DNA from: Halosegnis longus
GTDB taxonomy: Archaea > Halobacteriota > Halobacteria > Halobacteriales > Haloarculaceae
Assembly: GCF_009663395.1 (NCBI RefSeq)
Contig: NZ_QKNW01000001.1
Span: forward strand, 992,001 to 1,056,000
Reading direction: 5' to 3'
DNA length: 64,000 nucleotides
Below are positions 38,145 to 46,552 of this stretch, one piece after another. Position 1 is the stretch's first letter, and every line of letters begins with the position of its first letter. The position numbers and the translations under genes are program-made. The notes below the pieces were generated by a model that had not been told where the DNA came from, did not search any database, and saw only the letters and a program-made list of their open reading frames with translations.

Positions 38145-38432
38145 ATGTCAGCACCGATAACACTGTACCGGCTGCAGGGCTGCCCGTTCTGCGAGCGGGT
38201 CGTCCGCGCGCTACAGGACCACGGCGTCGAGTACGACTCCCGGTTCGTCGAGGCGCGCCACTCCCGGCGCAACGTCGTCCAGCGGGTTTCGGGGTCGCGA
38301 ACCGTCCCGGCCATCGTGGACGAGAACACCGGCGTCACGATGTCCGAGTCGGCCAACATCGTCGAGTACGTCGAGCAGACGTACGGCCACACCGAGAGCG
38401 AACAGGTACGCGCCGACGGGGGGGACGCGTAG
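38145..38432 (+). CDS. Glutaredoxin-like / GST N-terminal-type protein
   Basis: 95 residues with CPFC (Cys13-x-x-Cys16) at the start of a thioredoxin fold, the SRTVPAIVDE cis-Pro loop and a SESANIVEYVEQTYG helix as in glutaredoxins and GST N-domains. First gene of a three-gene operon: its stop (38432) is immediately followed by the start of the peroxiredoxin-like gene. ATG 38145 (MSAPITLYRL) is preferred over an ATG at 38112. Confidence 0.9.
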   Translation: MSAPITLYRLQGCPFCERVVRALQDHGVEYDSRFVEARHSRRNVVQRVSGSRTVPAIVDENTGVTMSESANIVEYVEQTYGHTESEQVRADGGDA

Positions 38433-38951
38433 ATGGAGTTGGAGTTCGACGTTATCGAGCTCGAGGAGACGGACCACGTCGCCGCGGGCGACACCGCCCC
38501 CGACTTCACCCGCCCGCTCGTCAACCACGAGTACTGGGAGGACGCCGCGCTGTCTGACCTCGCCGAGGACGACCCCGTCCTGCTCGTCTTTCACCCGATG
38601 GACGGCGACTTCCCGGCGACGTACATCTGGCAGGAGATTCGCGACCGCGAGTGGAGCGACTACGACGCCGAACTCGTCGGGCTCTCCATCTCGACGCCGT
38701 ACGAGCACAAGACGTTCATGCGCGACTGGAAGGAGTTCGAGCAGTTCCAGTTCTTCTCGGACCCGGCAAACGGCGTGGCGGAAGAGTACAACATCGTGAA
38801 CGACCTCGACGGCATGGCGGGCATCGAGGAGCCGCGGCCGGCGGTGTATCTGCTCGATTCCGACCTGACGGTCGAGTGGGCGTGGGTCGCCGAGGAGTGG
38901 CCCGACTTCCCGCCGTACGACGCCATCGAGGCCGAACTCGACGACCTGTAG
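38433..38951 (+). CDS. Peroxiredoxin-fold protein without cysteine
   Basis: 172 residues with an AhpC/TSA-like thioredoxin fold: GDTAPDFTRPLVN, VLLVFHPMDGDFPATYIW and VGLSISTPYEHKTFMRDW. The peroxidatic Cys expected after the FxPxxxxxxCT strand is missing; indeed the protein has no Cys at all. It cannot therefore be a normal peroxidase and may bind the glutaredoxin or act structurally. It starts at the base after the glutaredoxin stop and ends at the base before the Sua5 gene. Confidence 0.85.
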   Translation: MELEFDVIELEETDHVAAGDTAPDFTRPLVNHEYWEDAALSDLAEDDPVLLVFHPMDGDFPATYIWQEIRDREWSDYDAELVGLSISTPYEHKTFMRDWKEFEQFQFFSDPANGVAEEYNIVNDLDGMAGIEEPRPAVYLLDSDLTVEWAWVAEEWPDFPPYDAIEAELDDL

Positions 38952-39533
38952 GTGAGCGACATCGACCGCGCGGCCGACGCCGTCCGTGCCGGCGATCTCG
39001 TCGTCTACCCCACCGAGACCGTGTACGGACTCGCGGCCGACGCCACCGACGCCGCGGCCGTCGAGCGCGTGTTCGCGGCGAAGCAACGTGCCCCCGACAA
39101 ACCCGTCTCCGTCGCCGTCCCGTCGGTAGCGGCGCTCGCCGACCTGCTCCCGTTGACCGACCACGAACGACGGTTCGCAGACGAGTTCCTCCCCGGTCCC
39201 GTGACGCTCGTCGTGGACAGGGGCGACCTGCCGGCCACGCTCACCGGTGGAGGCGACCGCGTCGGCGTTCGCGTCCCCGAACACCCGCTCGCGCGCGACC
39301 TGCTCGGCCGCGTCGCACCCGTCACGGCCACGAGCGCGAACGTCTCCGGCCGCGAGAGCGCCCGCACCGTCGCCGACCTCGATGCCGAGATTCGCGAGGC
39401 GGCGGCAGTCGTCCTCGACGGCGGCGAGACCTCCGGCGGGGAGCCGTCGACCGTCGTCGACGTGGGCCGCGAAACGGTCCACCGGGCCGGGCCGCTCGTG
39501 GACGACATCGAGGCGTGGCTCGCCTCACAGTAG
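38952..39533 (+). CDS. L-threonylcarbamoyladenylate synthase (Sua5/YrdC/TsaC)
   Basis: 193 residues, YrdC domain only. It has VVYPTETVYGLAADA, KQRAPDKPVSV, the FLPGPVTLVV strand and STVVDVG. The enzyme makes the threonylcarbamoyl-AMP used for tRNA t6A37 modification. It uses a GTG start (GTGAGCGAC) directly after the stop of the preceding gene, so translation is probably coupled. It lacks the C-terminal Sua5 extension. Confidence 0.92.
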   Translation: MSDIDRAADAVRAGDLVVYPTETVYGLAADATDAAAVERVFAAKQRAPDKPVSVAVPSVAALADLLPLTDHERRFADEFLPGPVTLVVDRGDLPATLTGGGDRVGVRVPEHPLARDLLGRVAPVTATSANVSGRESARTVADLDAEIREAAAVVLDGGETSGGEPSTVVDVGRETVHRAGPLVDDIEAWLASQ

Positions 39534-40169
39534 CGACCGGAGCGACCGCGTCTTCGTCCCGCACCGCGACCGGTACTCGCAGGCGTCGCACTTCGCGTCG
39601 TTCTCGATGCGCGATGGCGGCCCGTCGATGCTTCTCGCCCGCGCCAGCGCCTCCCGGTAGCGCGCCTTCTTCCGCGTCGTGAGTTCGACCGTTCGAACGC
39701 GCCCGTATGTCGGATACTCGACGTAGGCGCGCTCGACCGACTCGCCCAACTCCCACGCGAGCGCCTTCGCCGCCGCGACCGCGCGCACGCTCTGTGGTGC
39801 CCAGACACCCTCCTCGGGGGGTTCGCCGGCCGAGACGAGCGAAACCGTCGGCGTCTCGTCGTCGACCTTGTGGGCGATGCCGCGGGCGTCTTTTCCCTCC
39901 AGCAGGACCTCCGTCCGGTCCGGTTGGGCGAGTAGCTCCCACGCGTCGTGTTCGCGCAGACAGCCGAGATTCGCCCGGTACTGGGTCGGCGTGACGGCAA
40001 TCGGCTCGCTCGCGAGGTCGCTGTCCGGGGCCGCGAGGTCGGGGTACCGGAAGGCGAGTCGGCGCTTCGCCCGCACGGTCTCGGGAATCTCGAACTCGTC
40101 GTCGCGGCGGCGGTAGTAGAGCTTGCGCGGGCAGTACGCGGCGGCGGCGAGGTCGGCGAACGTGGACAC
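39525..40169 (-). CDS. Cas4/RecB-like protein, probably inactive nuclease, stand-alone
   Basis: About 214 residues. The N-terminal YCPRKLYYRRRD and the C-terminal CDACEYRSRCG supply the four Cys of the Cas4 Fe-S cluster. The nuclease core can be followed (GIAHKVDDE, then SLVSAGEPPEEG), but the normal metal-binding ExK appears replaced by the Ser-Ala-Gly stretch, and the Qxx[R/Y] helix reads SVRAVAAAKALAWE. No CRISPR array or other cas gene is in the window. GTG 40169 is taken as start because upstream sequence has no domain match. Confidence 0.8.
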   Translation of the reverse strand: MSTFADLAAAAYCPRKLYYRRRDDEFEIPETVRAKRRLAFRYPDLAAPDSDLASEPIAVTPTQYRANLGCLREHDAWELLAQPDRTEVLLEGKDARGIAHKVDDETPTVSLVSAGEPPEEGVWAPQSVRAVAAAKALAWELGESVERAYVEYPTYGRVRTVELTTRKKARYREALARARSIDGPPSRIENDAKCDACEYRSRCGTKTRSLRSLL

Positions 40170-40236
40170 GGAGTCGGTGTGGCGGCTTCCATCATAATCT
40201 GTGAGTCTTTTTGGAGTCGGGGAGTGGAGTCGCCGT

Positions 40237-41604
40237 ATGGACGAAATCGCGTTCGGAACCGACGGCTGGCGCGCCACGCTCGACGTGTTCACCGACGAGC
40301 GGGTGCGCATCGTCGGACAGGCGGTCGCCGACACCATCGACGGCGGCCCGCTCGTCGTCGGCTACGACGCCCGCCCCACCTCGCGGGGCTTCGCCGAGTC
40401 GCTCGCCGACGTGTTGACGGCGAACGGTATCGACTGCGTGCTCCCCGAGCGCGACACCCCGACGCCGGTCGTGGCGTGGACCGCGCGCGAGGGAGAGTTC
40501 GCCGGCGCGCTGATGGTGACGGCCAGCCACAACCCGCCCGAGTACAACGGCGTGAAGCTCATCGGCGAGACCGGCCCACCGGCGTTACCGGAACAGACCG
40601 AGACCGTCGCCGCGAACCTGCGTGAACCAGTCGCGGGCGACGGGACGGACGGCGACTCCGGCGCGGTGACGGAACGCGACCTGCTGGAGCCGTATCTCGA
40701 CCACGCGCTCGAACTCGTCGACGCCGACCTCTCGGGGCTGACGGTGGCGTACGACGCGATGTACGGCTCCGGGCGCGGCGTCACCGACCGGCTGCTGGAG
40801 GCGGCCGGCGCGGACGTGGTTCGACTCCACTGCGAGCGCGACGAGGAGTTCGGCGGCACGCCGCCCGAACCGACCGGCCCACGGCTGGGAGAGCTGATAC
40901 GCGCGGTCGAGACGGGCGAGGCCGACATCGGGGTGGCGAACGACGGGGACGCCGACCGGCTCGGCGTCGTCACGCCCGAGCGGGGCTATCTCGACCCGAA
41001 CCGCTACTTCGCGGCGATCGCCGACGACCTCCTCGACTCGGAGTCGGGCGACGTGGTCCGGACCGTGAGCACGACCTTCTTGCTGGACCGCGTAGCGCAG
41101 GCCCACGGCCGCTCCGCCCACGAGACGGCGGTCGGATTCAAGTGGGTCGCACAGGCGATGACGGAGCACGACGCCCGCGTCGGCGGCGAGGAGTCGGGCG
41201 GGTTCGGACTCCGGGGCCACCTCCCCAACAAGGACGGCGTGCTGTTCGCACTCTTGACGGCGGCCGCCGAGCGCGAGGAAGGCTTCGACGACCGGGTCGA
41301 CCGGCTGCTCGCGACCCACGGCGAGGTGGTGCAGGACCGCGTGAGCGTGGACTGCCCCGACGACCGGAAAGACGCCGTGCTCGCGGCGTTAGAAGACGAG
41401 ATTCCCGACGAAGTCGTCGGCGCGGCGGTCGAGCGCGTCGTCACCGTCGACGGGTTCAAGCTCCTGTTGTCGGACGGCTCGTGGCTGCTCGTCCGGCCGA
41501 GCGGGACGGAACCGAAGCTACGCGTCTACGCGGAGTCGTCGTCGTCGCGCCGTGTGAAGGCGATTCTCGCGGCCGGCGAATCACTCGTGGAGCCGCTCGT
41601 CTGA
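40237..41604 (+). CDS. Phosphohexomutase (phosphomannomutase/phosphoglucomutase family)
   Basis: A 455-residue alpha-D-phosphohexomutase. The phosphoserine loop is TASHNPPEYNG (about 97-107), the metal loop is NDGDADRLG (about 230), the sugar loop GGEESGGFG is intact, and the C-terminal phosphate-binding loop is VRPSGTEPKLRVY. It interconverts hexose/hexosamine 1- and 6-phosphates for glycan precursors. The exact substrate (glucose, mannose or glucosamine) is not decided by sequence. Confidence 0.93.
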   Translation: MDEIAFGTDGWRATLDVFTDERVRIVGQAVADTIDGGPLVVGYDARPTSRGFAESLADVLTANGIDCVLPERDTPTPVVAWTAREGEFAGALMVTASHNPPEYNGVKLIGETGPPALPEQTETVAANLREPVAGDGTDGDSGAVTERDLLEPYLDHALELVDADLSGLTVAYDAMYGSGRGVTDRLLEAAGADVVRLHCERDEEFGGTPPEPTGPRLGELIRAVETGEADIGVANDGDADRLGVVTPERGYLDPNRYFAAIADDLLDSESGDVVRTVSTTFLLDRVAQAHGRSAHETAVGFKWVAQAMTEHDARVGGEESGGFGLRGHLPNKDGVLFALLTAAAEREEGFDDRVDRLLATHGEVVQDRVSVDCPDDRKDAVLAALEDEIPDEVVGAAVERVVTVDGFKLLLSDGSWLLVRPSGTEPKLRVYAESSSSRRVKAILAAGESLVEPLV

Positions 41605-41964
41605 GCGGACGCCACGGAGCCGGCCGTCGCCGGCGGGGGAGATGTCGAACTCCAGGGTCTCGTAGAAGGGGCGGACGCGCTCGTCGAAGCTGGCGACGAC
41701 GGGGTCCCACCGCTCGGTCGCTTCCTCGACGATGGCGGTGCCGATGCCCTGCCCCCGGCGACGGGGCCGGACGGCAATCGCGTGGAGTTCGCCCCGGTCG
41801 CCCCGGCCGCCGTCGACCTCGACTGCCGCACCGCCGAGAATGCGGTCTGACTCCGCCGCGACGAGCACCTCCATCGTCGGGAGGTCGGGTACCCGCAACA
41901 TCGCCACGTCGAAGATGGAGCGGACGGTCTGGTACTCCTCGCTCGTCGCTCCACGGACTTCCAT
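41581..41964 (-). CDS. GNAT-family N-acetyltransferase
   Basis: 127 residues with a typical GNAT motif A, VRPRRRGQGIGTAIVEEA, which binds acetyl-CoA. The final strand ends FYETLEFDISPAG. Acceptor unknown. Third gene of the priL-samp2-GNAT group, 25 bases after samp2 on the same strand. The 3' end overlaps the phosphohexomutase 3' end by 24 bases (convergent). Confidence 0.88.
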   Translation of the reverse strand: MEVRGATSEEYQTVRSIFDVAMLRVPDLPTMEVLVAAESDRILGGAAVEVDGGRGDRGELHAIAVRPRRRGQGIGTAIVEEATERWDPVVASFDERVRPFYETLEFDISPAGDGRLRGVRSDERLHE

Positions 41965-41989
41965 ACACAAAGAAAGGACGCGAGCAGTG

Positions 41990-42199
41990 TTAATCCCAGC
42001 GACCGCCCTTGATGAGCCGAAGCACCCGGACGCGGTCGGTCTCGACGGGCGCGTCCTCGGGGACGGGAGTCCCGTCCACGAGCACCGTCGCCTCGTGCAG
42101 CGAGTAGTCCAGCGCCTCGATGAGGTCGCCGTAGGTCGCGTCGCTCTCGACGGCGACGGTTTCGCTCCCCTCGCCGACCACCTCACAGGTCACCTCCAT
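41990..42199 (-). CDS. samp2: Ubiquitin-like small archaeal modifier protein, SAMP2 type, with C-terminal extension
   Basis: 69 residues, beta-grasp fold, close to SAMP2 of Haloferax over its whole length (EVVGEGSETVAVES, HEATVLVDGTPVPED, VRVLRLIKGG). SAMP2 is conjugated to lysines through its C-terminal Gly-Gly and also serves as sulfur carrier for tRNA thiolation. Here the Gly65-Gly66 is followed by Arg-Trp-Asp, so it must be trimmed before adenylation by UbaA, as ubiquitin precursors are. It starts 1 base after the priL stop. Below the usual size cutoffs but with clear family identity. Confidence 0.92.
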   Translation of the reverse strand: MEVTCEVVGEGSETVAVESDATYGDLIEALDYSLHEATVLVDGTPVPEDAPVETDRVRVLRLIKGGRWD

Positions 42200-42200
42200 C

Positions 42201-43205
42201 TCACTCACCCGCCCGGAGTTGGTGTTCGTAGTAGGCCAGCGGGTGCGAGAAGTCACCGCAGGCATCCGGCCCGCAGTCGCCGTTCGCCGCCATCGTTACA
42301 CACGACGGCGGGGCGAACTGCGAGCCGTTCGGCCCGGCGAGCCGCTCGTACTGGTAGCGGTAGCGGTCGTCGTCGTCGCCGACGACGGCGGCGATTTCGG
42401 CGTAGCTCGCACCCGTCGCGGCGAGGAACGTCAACAGCGCGTACCGGCCCGTCGTGCTGATGTCTCCCTCGCGGCTCTCCTCGACCAAGCCGTCGATACA
42501 CGGCGGGAACGCCGCCGGCTCGAACTCGTCCACGTCGCTCGTGGATTCGACGGGCGCGAGCGCGTCTCGGAGCGTCGCCACCTCCGGGGCGAGCGCGTCG
42601 GCGATGGAGTCGGGCACGGAGAGTGGAAGCCCGTCGGCCACGCGTTCACGCACCGCCTCCCGCAGGAGTTCGTACAGCTCGCGCCGGGAGACGATGACCG
42701 TCCCGTCGGCGAGCGCGCGGGTCGCCAGCCGCCACCGCCGGCCGTCGAGCGGTGCGGCCAGTTCGAGATACGTCGTCACGCCGACCTCGAATCGGCCGTC
42801 GCCGACGGCGGTCACGTCGCTGCTCACGTCGAAGTCGGCGAGCAAGGAGGGGAGGGTGAGGGCGTCGTCGCTCGTGGATTTGAGCTTCGTGTCGGCGTCG
42901 AAGTCGTCGGTGAATCGTTCGTACGCGAGCGTCGCCTCGGCGGTGGCGTACTTCTCGACGGCACCGCGCACGTCGAGTAAGGAGACGAGCACGCGCGCGA
43001 CCGGGTACGAGAGCAGTTCCGCGCGCACGCTCCAGCGGCTCTCGGGGGCGACAGTGCCCTCGACGAGGGCGCGCTCGACACGGTCGACGCCGCGCTCGAC
43101 GGCGGGACCACCCTCCTGCACGACGGTCGCTAAGTCCACGTCTGCGGTCTCCACGGCCTCGCGGGAGGCATCGAGGAACGGGTAGCGGGCGTGGAGTCGT
43201 TGCAC
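42201..43205 (-). CDS. priL: DNA primase large subunit PriL
   Basis: 334 residues. The helical N-terminal half carries QRLHARYPFLDAS, typical of haloarchaeal PriL. The C-terminal half has Fe-S cluster ligands: Cys in FPPCIDGL and three in PPSCVTMAANGDCGPDACG. PriL with PriS makes RNA/DNA primers. The start is taken as GTG 43205, which gives the usual N-terminus; the longer frame to 43289 runs into the leuS promoter region. First gene of priL-samp2-GNAT. Confidence 0.93.
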   Translation of the reverse strand: MQRLHARYPFLDASREAVETADVDLATVVQEGGPAVERGVDRVERALVEGTVAPESRWSVRAELLSYPVARVLVSLLDVRGAVEKYATAEATLAYERFTDDFDADTKLKSTSDDALTLPSLLADFDVSSDVTAVGDGRFEVGVTTYLELAAPLDGRRWRLATRALADGTVIVSRRELYELLREAVRERVADGLPLSVPDSIADALAPEVATLRDALAPVESTSDVDEFEPAAFPPCIDGLVEESREGDISTTGRYALLTFLAATGASYAEIAAVVGDDDDRYRYQYERLAGPNGSQFAPPSCVTMAANGDCGPDACGDFSHPLAYYEHQLRAGE

Positions 43206-43305
43206 AGGCCGGTTTGTCGGGGGCTGTGGATAAGTACGACGGTCGATTCCACGGCGAGGTGACGCCCCGCGAGCGGCCGTGTGAGCCACCCACAGCGGAT
43301 GGAAA

Positions 43306-43313
43306 GCTTAAGG
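43306..43313 (+). promoter_or_regulatory. TATA-like element of leuS
   Basis: GCTTAAGG lies 36-43 bases before the leuS ATG (43349). This implies a short leader of about 10-15 bases containing GAGGA just before the start, which could act as ribosome binding site. Confidence 0.45.
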
Positions 43314-43348
43314 CCCGAACGCCGCCCACTTCGGCCAACGAGGATTCT

Positions 43349-45982
43349 ATGAGCGACGCCGAACACGGCTACGACCACACGACGGTCGAACGACGCTGGC
43401 AGGACCGCTGGGACGACGAGAACGTCTACCGGACGCCCGACGACGCCGAGGACCCGACGTACGTGCTCGGGATGTACCCGTACCCGTCGGGAAAGCTCCA
43501 CATGGGCCACGTCCGCAACTACACGATTACGGACGCGTACGCCCGCTACCGCCGGATGCGCGGCGACGACGTGCTCCACCCGATGGGGTGGGACTCGTTC
43601 GGGCTGCCGGCCGAAAACGCGGCCAAGGAGCGCGACACGAACCCCCACGACTGGACGATGGACTGCATCGACACGATGCGCGACCAGATGCGCTCGATGG
43701 GCTTCGGCTACGACTGGGAGCGCGAAATCACGACCTGTACCCCCGACTACTACCAGTGGAACCAGTGGCTGTTCACCCGCTTCCACGAGGAGGGGCTGGT
43801 CGACCGCCGCGAGTCCGAGGTGAACTGGTGTCCCTCCTGTGAGACGGTGCTCGCCGACGAGCAGGTGGAGGGGGACGCCGAGCTCTGCTGGCGGTGTGAC
43901 ACCCCCGTCGAGCAGCGCGAGCTCGACCAGTGGTTCCTCGCCATCACCGAGTACGCCGACGAACTGCTCGACTCCATCGACGACTTGGAGGGGTGGCCGG
44001 ACTCGGTTCGCCAGATGCAGCGCAACTGGATTGGCCGACAGGAAGGAACGCGGCTCCCGTTCGATGTGGAAGGCCACGGCGAAGTCGAGGCGTTCACGAC
44101 CCGCGCGGACACCGCCTACGGGGCGACGTTCTTCGCGCTCGCGCCCGGCCACGAGATTGCACAGGCCGTCGCCGAGCGCGACGCGGACGTGGCCCAGTTC
44201 ATCGAAGAGGAGGCCGACCCGGACGGCGAGGAGCCGAACGGCGTCGCCACCGACCTGACGGCGACGAACCCGGTGACGGGCGAGGAGCTGCCCGTCTACG
44301 TCGCCGACTTCGTGCTCTCTGACGTTGGGACGGGTGCCCTGATGGGCGTCCCCGGCCACGACGAGCGCGACCACGCCTTCGCGACGAAGCTCGGCATCGA
44401 CATCCTCCCGGTCATCGCCCCGAGCGAGGACGAGATTCCGGACGTGTCAGAGTCGGCCTACACCGAGGACGGCGTCGTCGTCAACAGCGGCGACTACTCC
44501 GGGCTGGACTCCGACGCCGCGCGCGAGCAGATTACCGCAGACACCGCGGGCGCGGCGGCGACGACCCAGTACCGGCTGCGCGACTGGGGAATCTCCCGCC
44601 AGCGCTACTGGGGGACGCCGATTCCGGTCGTCCACTGTGACGACTGCGGTCCGGTGATGGTGCCCGACGACGAACTGCCGGTCGAGCTGCCGGAGTTCAT
44701 CAACACGACCGGCAATCCGCTGGACGCCGCCGAGGAGTGGAAGCAGACGACCTGTCCCGACTGCGGCGGCGACGCCACCCGCGAGACGGACACGATGGAC
44801 ACCTTCGTCGACTCCTCGTGGTACTTCCTGCGGTACGTCTCGCCCGACCTCGACGACGCGCCCTTCGACCGCGAGCGAGCAAACGAGTGGATGCCCGTCG
44901 ACCAGTACGTCGGCGGCGACGAACACGCCGTGATGCATCTGCTCTACTCCCGCTTCTTCACGAAGGTGTTGGCCGACGCCGAGGGGTTAGAGCACCGCGA
45001 GCCGTTCGAGAACCTGCTCGCGCAGGGGATGGTCCAGCTGGACGGCTCGAAGATGTCGAAGTCGAAGGGGAACACTGTCTCCCCCCAGCGCATCGTCGAC
45101 GAGTACGGGGCCGACACCGCCCGGCTGTTCATCATGGAGGCGGCCCAGCCGGCCCGCGACTTCGACTGGAGCGAGCAGGGCGTCAGGTCGACCCGGGCGT
45201 TCCTCGACCGCCTCCACGAGCAGGTCACCGACCTGACGGCGGGGGACTACGACGGCGAGAAGGACACGACCGCCGAGTACGTCGCGAGCGAAATCGACGC
45301 CGCGGTCGCCATCGCGGCCGACGAGTACGACGACCTCAGGTTCAACGTCGCGGTCCGGGAGGCACAGGACCTCTCGCGCACCCTGCGCGGCTACGTCGAG
45401 TACGTCGAGAACCCGCACGCCGAGACCGTCGAGCGCGGGCTTCACGCCGTCGTCTCCCTGCTCGCGCCCGTCGCACCCCACCTCGCGGAGGAGCTGTGGG
45501 AGACGCTCGGCCACGACGAGTTCCTCGTCGACGCCGCGTGGCCGGAAGGCGGCGACGCAGAAGACGCGGCCGCCCGCCGCACCCTCGTGGAGAACACCCG
45601 CGAGGACGTGCGCGACATCATCGACGTTGCGGGCATCGAGGAGCCACAGCGCATCGACGTGATTGTCACGCCCGAGTGGAAGTACGACGCGCTCGGAATC
45701 GCCATCGAGTCGGACGCGCCCAACGTCATCTCGGAGCTCATGTCCGAGCCGTCCATCCGCGAGCAGGGCGATGCCGCCGCCAGCTACGGACAGGACCTCC
45801 AGGAGAACCGCGAGGCGCTGACCCGGCCGCTCACCCCGGAGACGGAGTACGAGACGCTCCAGCGGGCCGCGTGGCTCATCGAGCGCGAGTTCGACGCCGA
45901 GGTGCGCGTGCTCACCGCCGAGGAGGCCGACGACGACAGCCACGCCGAACCCGGTCGGCCGGCCATCGACATCGAGGAGTAA
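43349..45982 (+). CDS. leuS: Leucyl-tRNA synthetase, bacterial type
   Basis: An 877-residue class I synthetase. The HIGH-type motif is YPSGKLHMGHVRNY and the KMSKS motif is DGSKMSKSKGN. The CP1 editing domain has the Thr-rich TTRADTAYGATFF. Zinc-type Cys pairs occur at CPSCE, CWRCD and CPDCGG. The PYPSGxLHMGH form and overall order belong to the bacterial LeuRS clade, known in haloarchaea. It charges tRNA-Leu. ATG 43349 (MSDAEHGYDH). Confidence 0.96.
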   Translation: MSDAEHGYDHTTVERRWQDRWDDENVYRTPDDAEDPTYVLGMYPYPSGKLHMGHVRNYTITDAYARYRRMRGDDVLHPMGWDSFGLPAENAAKERDTNPHDWTMDCIDTMRDQMRSMGFGYDWEREITTCTPDYYQWNQWLFTRFHEEGLVDRRESEVNWCPSCETVLADEQVEGDAELCWRCDTPVEQRELDQWFLAITEYADELLDSIDDLEGWPDSVRQMQRNWIGRQEGTRLPFDVEGHGEVEAFTTRADTAYGATFFALAPGHEIAQAVAERDADVAQFIEEEADPDGEEPNGVATDLTATNPVTGEELPVYVADFVLSDVGTGALMGVPGHDERDHAFATKLGIDILPVIAPSEDEIPDVSESAYTEDGVVVNSGDYSGLDSDAAREQITADTAGAAATTQYRLRDWGISRQRYWGTPIPVVHCDDCGPVMVPDDELPVELPEFINTTGNPLDAAEEWKQTTCPDCGGDATRETDTMDTFVDSSWYFLRYVSPDLDDAPFDRERANEWMPVDQYVGGDEHAVMHLLYSRFFTKVLADAEGLEHREPFENLLAQGMVQLDGSKMSKSKGNTVSPQRIVDEYGADTARLFIMEAAQPARDFDWSEQGVRSTRAFLDRLHEQVTDLTAGDYDGEKDTTAEYVASEIDAAVAIAADEYDDLRFNVAVREAQDLSRTLRGYVEYVENPHAETVERGLHAVVSLLAPVAPHLAEELWETLGHDEFLVDAAWPEGGDAEDAAARRTLVENTREDVRDIIDVAGIEEPQRIDVIVTPEWKYDALGIAIESDAPNVISELMSEPSIREQGDAAASYGQDLQENREALTRPLTPETEYETLQRAAWLIEREFDAEVRVLTAEEADDDSHAEPGRPAIDIEE

Positions 45983-46012
45983 CGTTTTGCTCGCGGGGCG
46001 AGCTCGCCCACC

Positions 46013-46462
46013 GTGGGCAGCTTCGCCACCGACGTACAGGAACGGCTCCGCGACGCGCTCGTCGCCCGTCTCGGCGGCGAGTGGGAGACGGAAGCGTCCA
46101 TCGCCGGCACGCCCGTCGACGTGCTCGGTCGCGAGCCGACGGTCGCCGTCGAAGTGGAGTGGCGACGCGCCGACCCCGTCAACAACACCGCGAAGCTGTT
46201 TCGCCACCTCGCGGAAGACACCCTCGACGGTGAGGTGGTCGTCGTCCAACTGTTCAGCCGCTACTACGATCTCCAGTCGGGCGGCGTGAGTTCGAAACGA
46301 GAGAACGCCGAGTTCGTCGGCGAGGTCGCGACGGATGCCCTCGCCGGGTTCGAGTACCACCCGCTGACGCTCGACATCGACCCGCCAAAGCGCGGCGGCG
46401 ACCGTCCCGACGGGTGGCGCGAGGCGGTCGACACCGTCGCGGACGCGATACCCGAACGCTGA
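46013..46462 (+). CDS. Uncharacterised protein, possible PD-(D/E)xK-like fold
   Basis: 149 residues, GTG start, 30 bases after leuS. The order helix - IAGTPVDVLGREPTVAVEVEW - helix recalls a restriction-endonuclease-like core, with Asp36 and Glu47 in the right spacing, but the catalytic Lys position is Glu49. Lys61 downstream could substitute. No close family is recognised and nuclease activity is not established. The C-terminus carries PPKRGGDRPDGWREAV. It may be transcribed with leuS. Confidence 0.7.
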   Translation: MGSFATDVQERLRDALVARLGGEWETEASIAGTPVDVLGREPTVAVEVEWRRADPVNNTAKLFRHLAEDTLDGEVVVVQLFSRYYDLQSGGVSSKRENAEFVGEVATDALAGFEYHPLTLDIDPPKRGGDRPDGWREAVDTVADAIPER

Positions 46463-46552
46463 GTTCGGGTCGACGGGGACGCCCGAACGCGACAGCCACG
46501 ACCACCGGGTCGACACGGAACCCCTTTGTCTGACGCCTCCTGTCTCCCGGTA

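Noticed and set aside
39525-40169. Evidence of a CRISPR-Cas locus from the Cas4-like gene
   Set aside because: No repeat array and no cas1, cas2 or interference gene within the window; the gene is solitary and catalytically degenerate.
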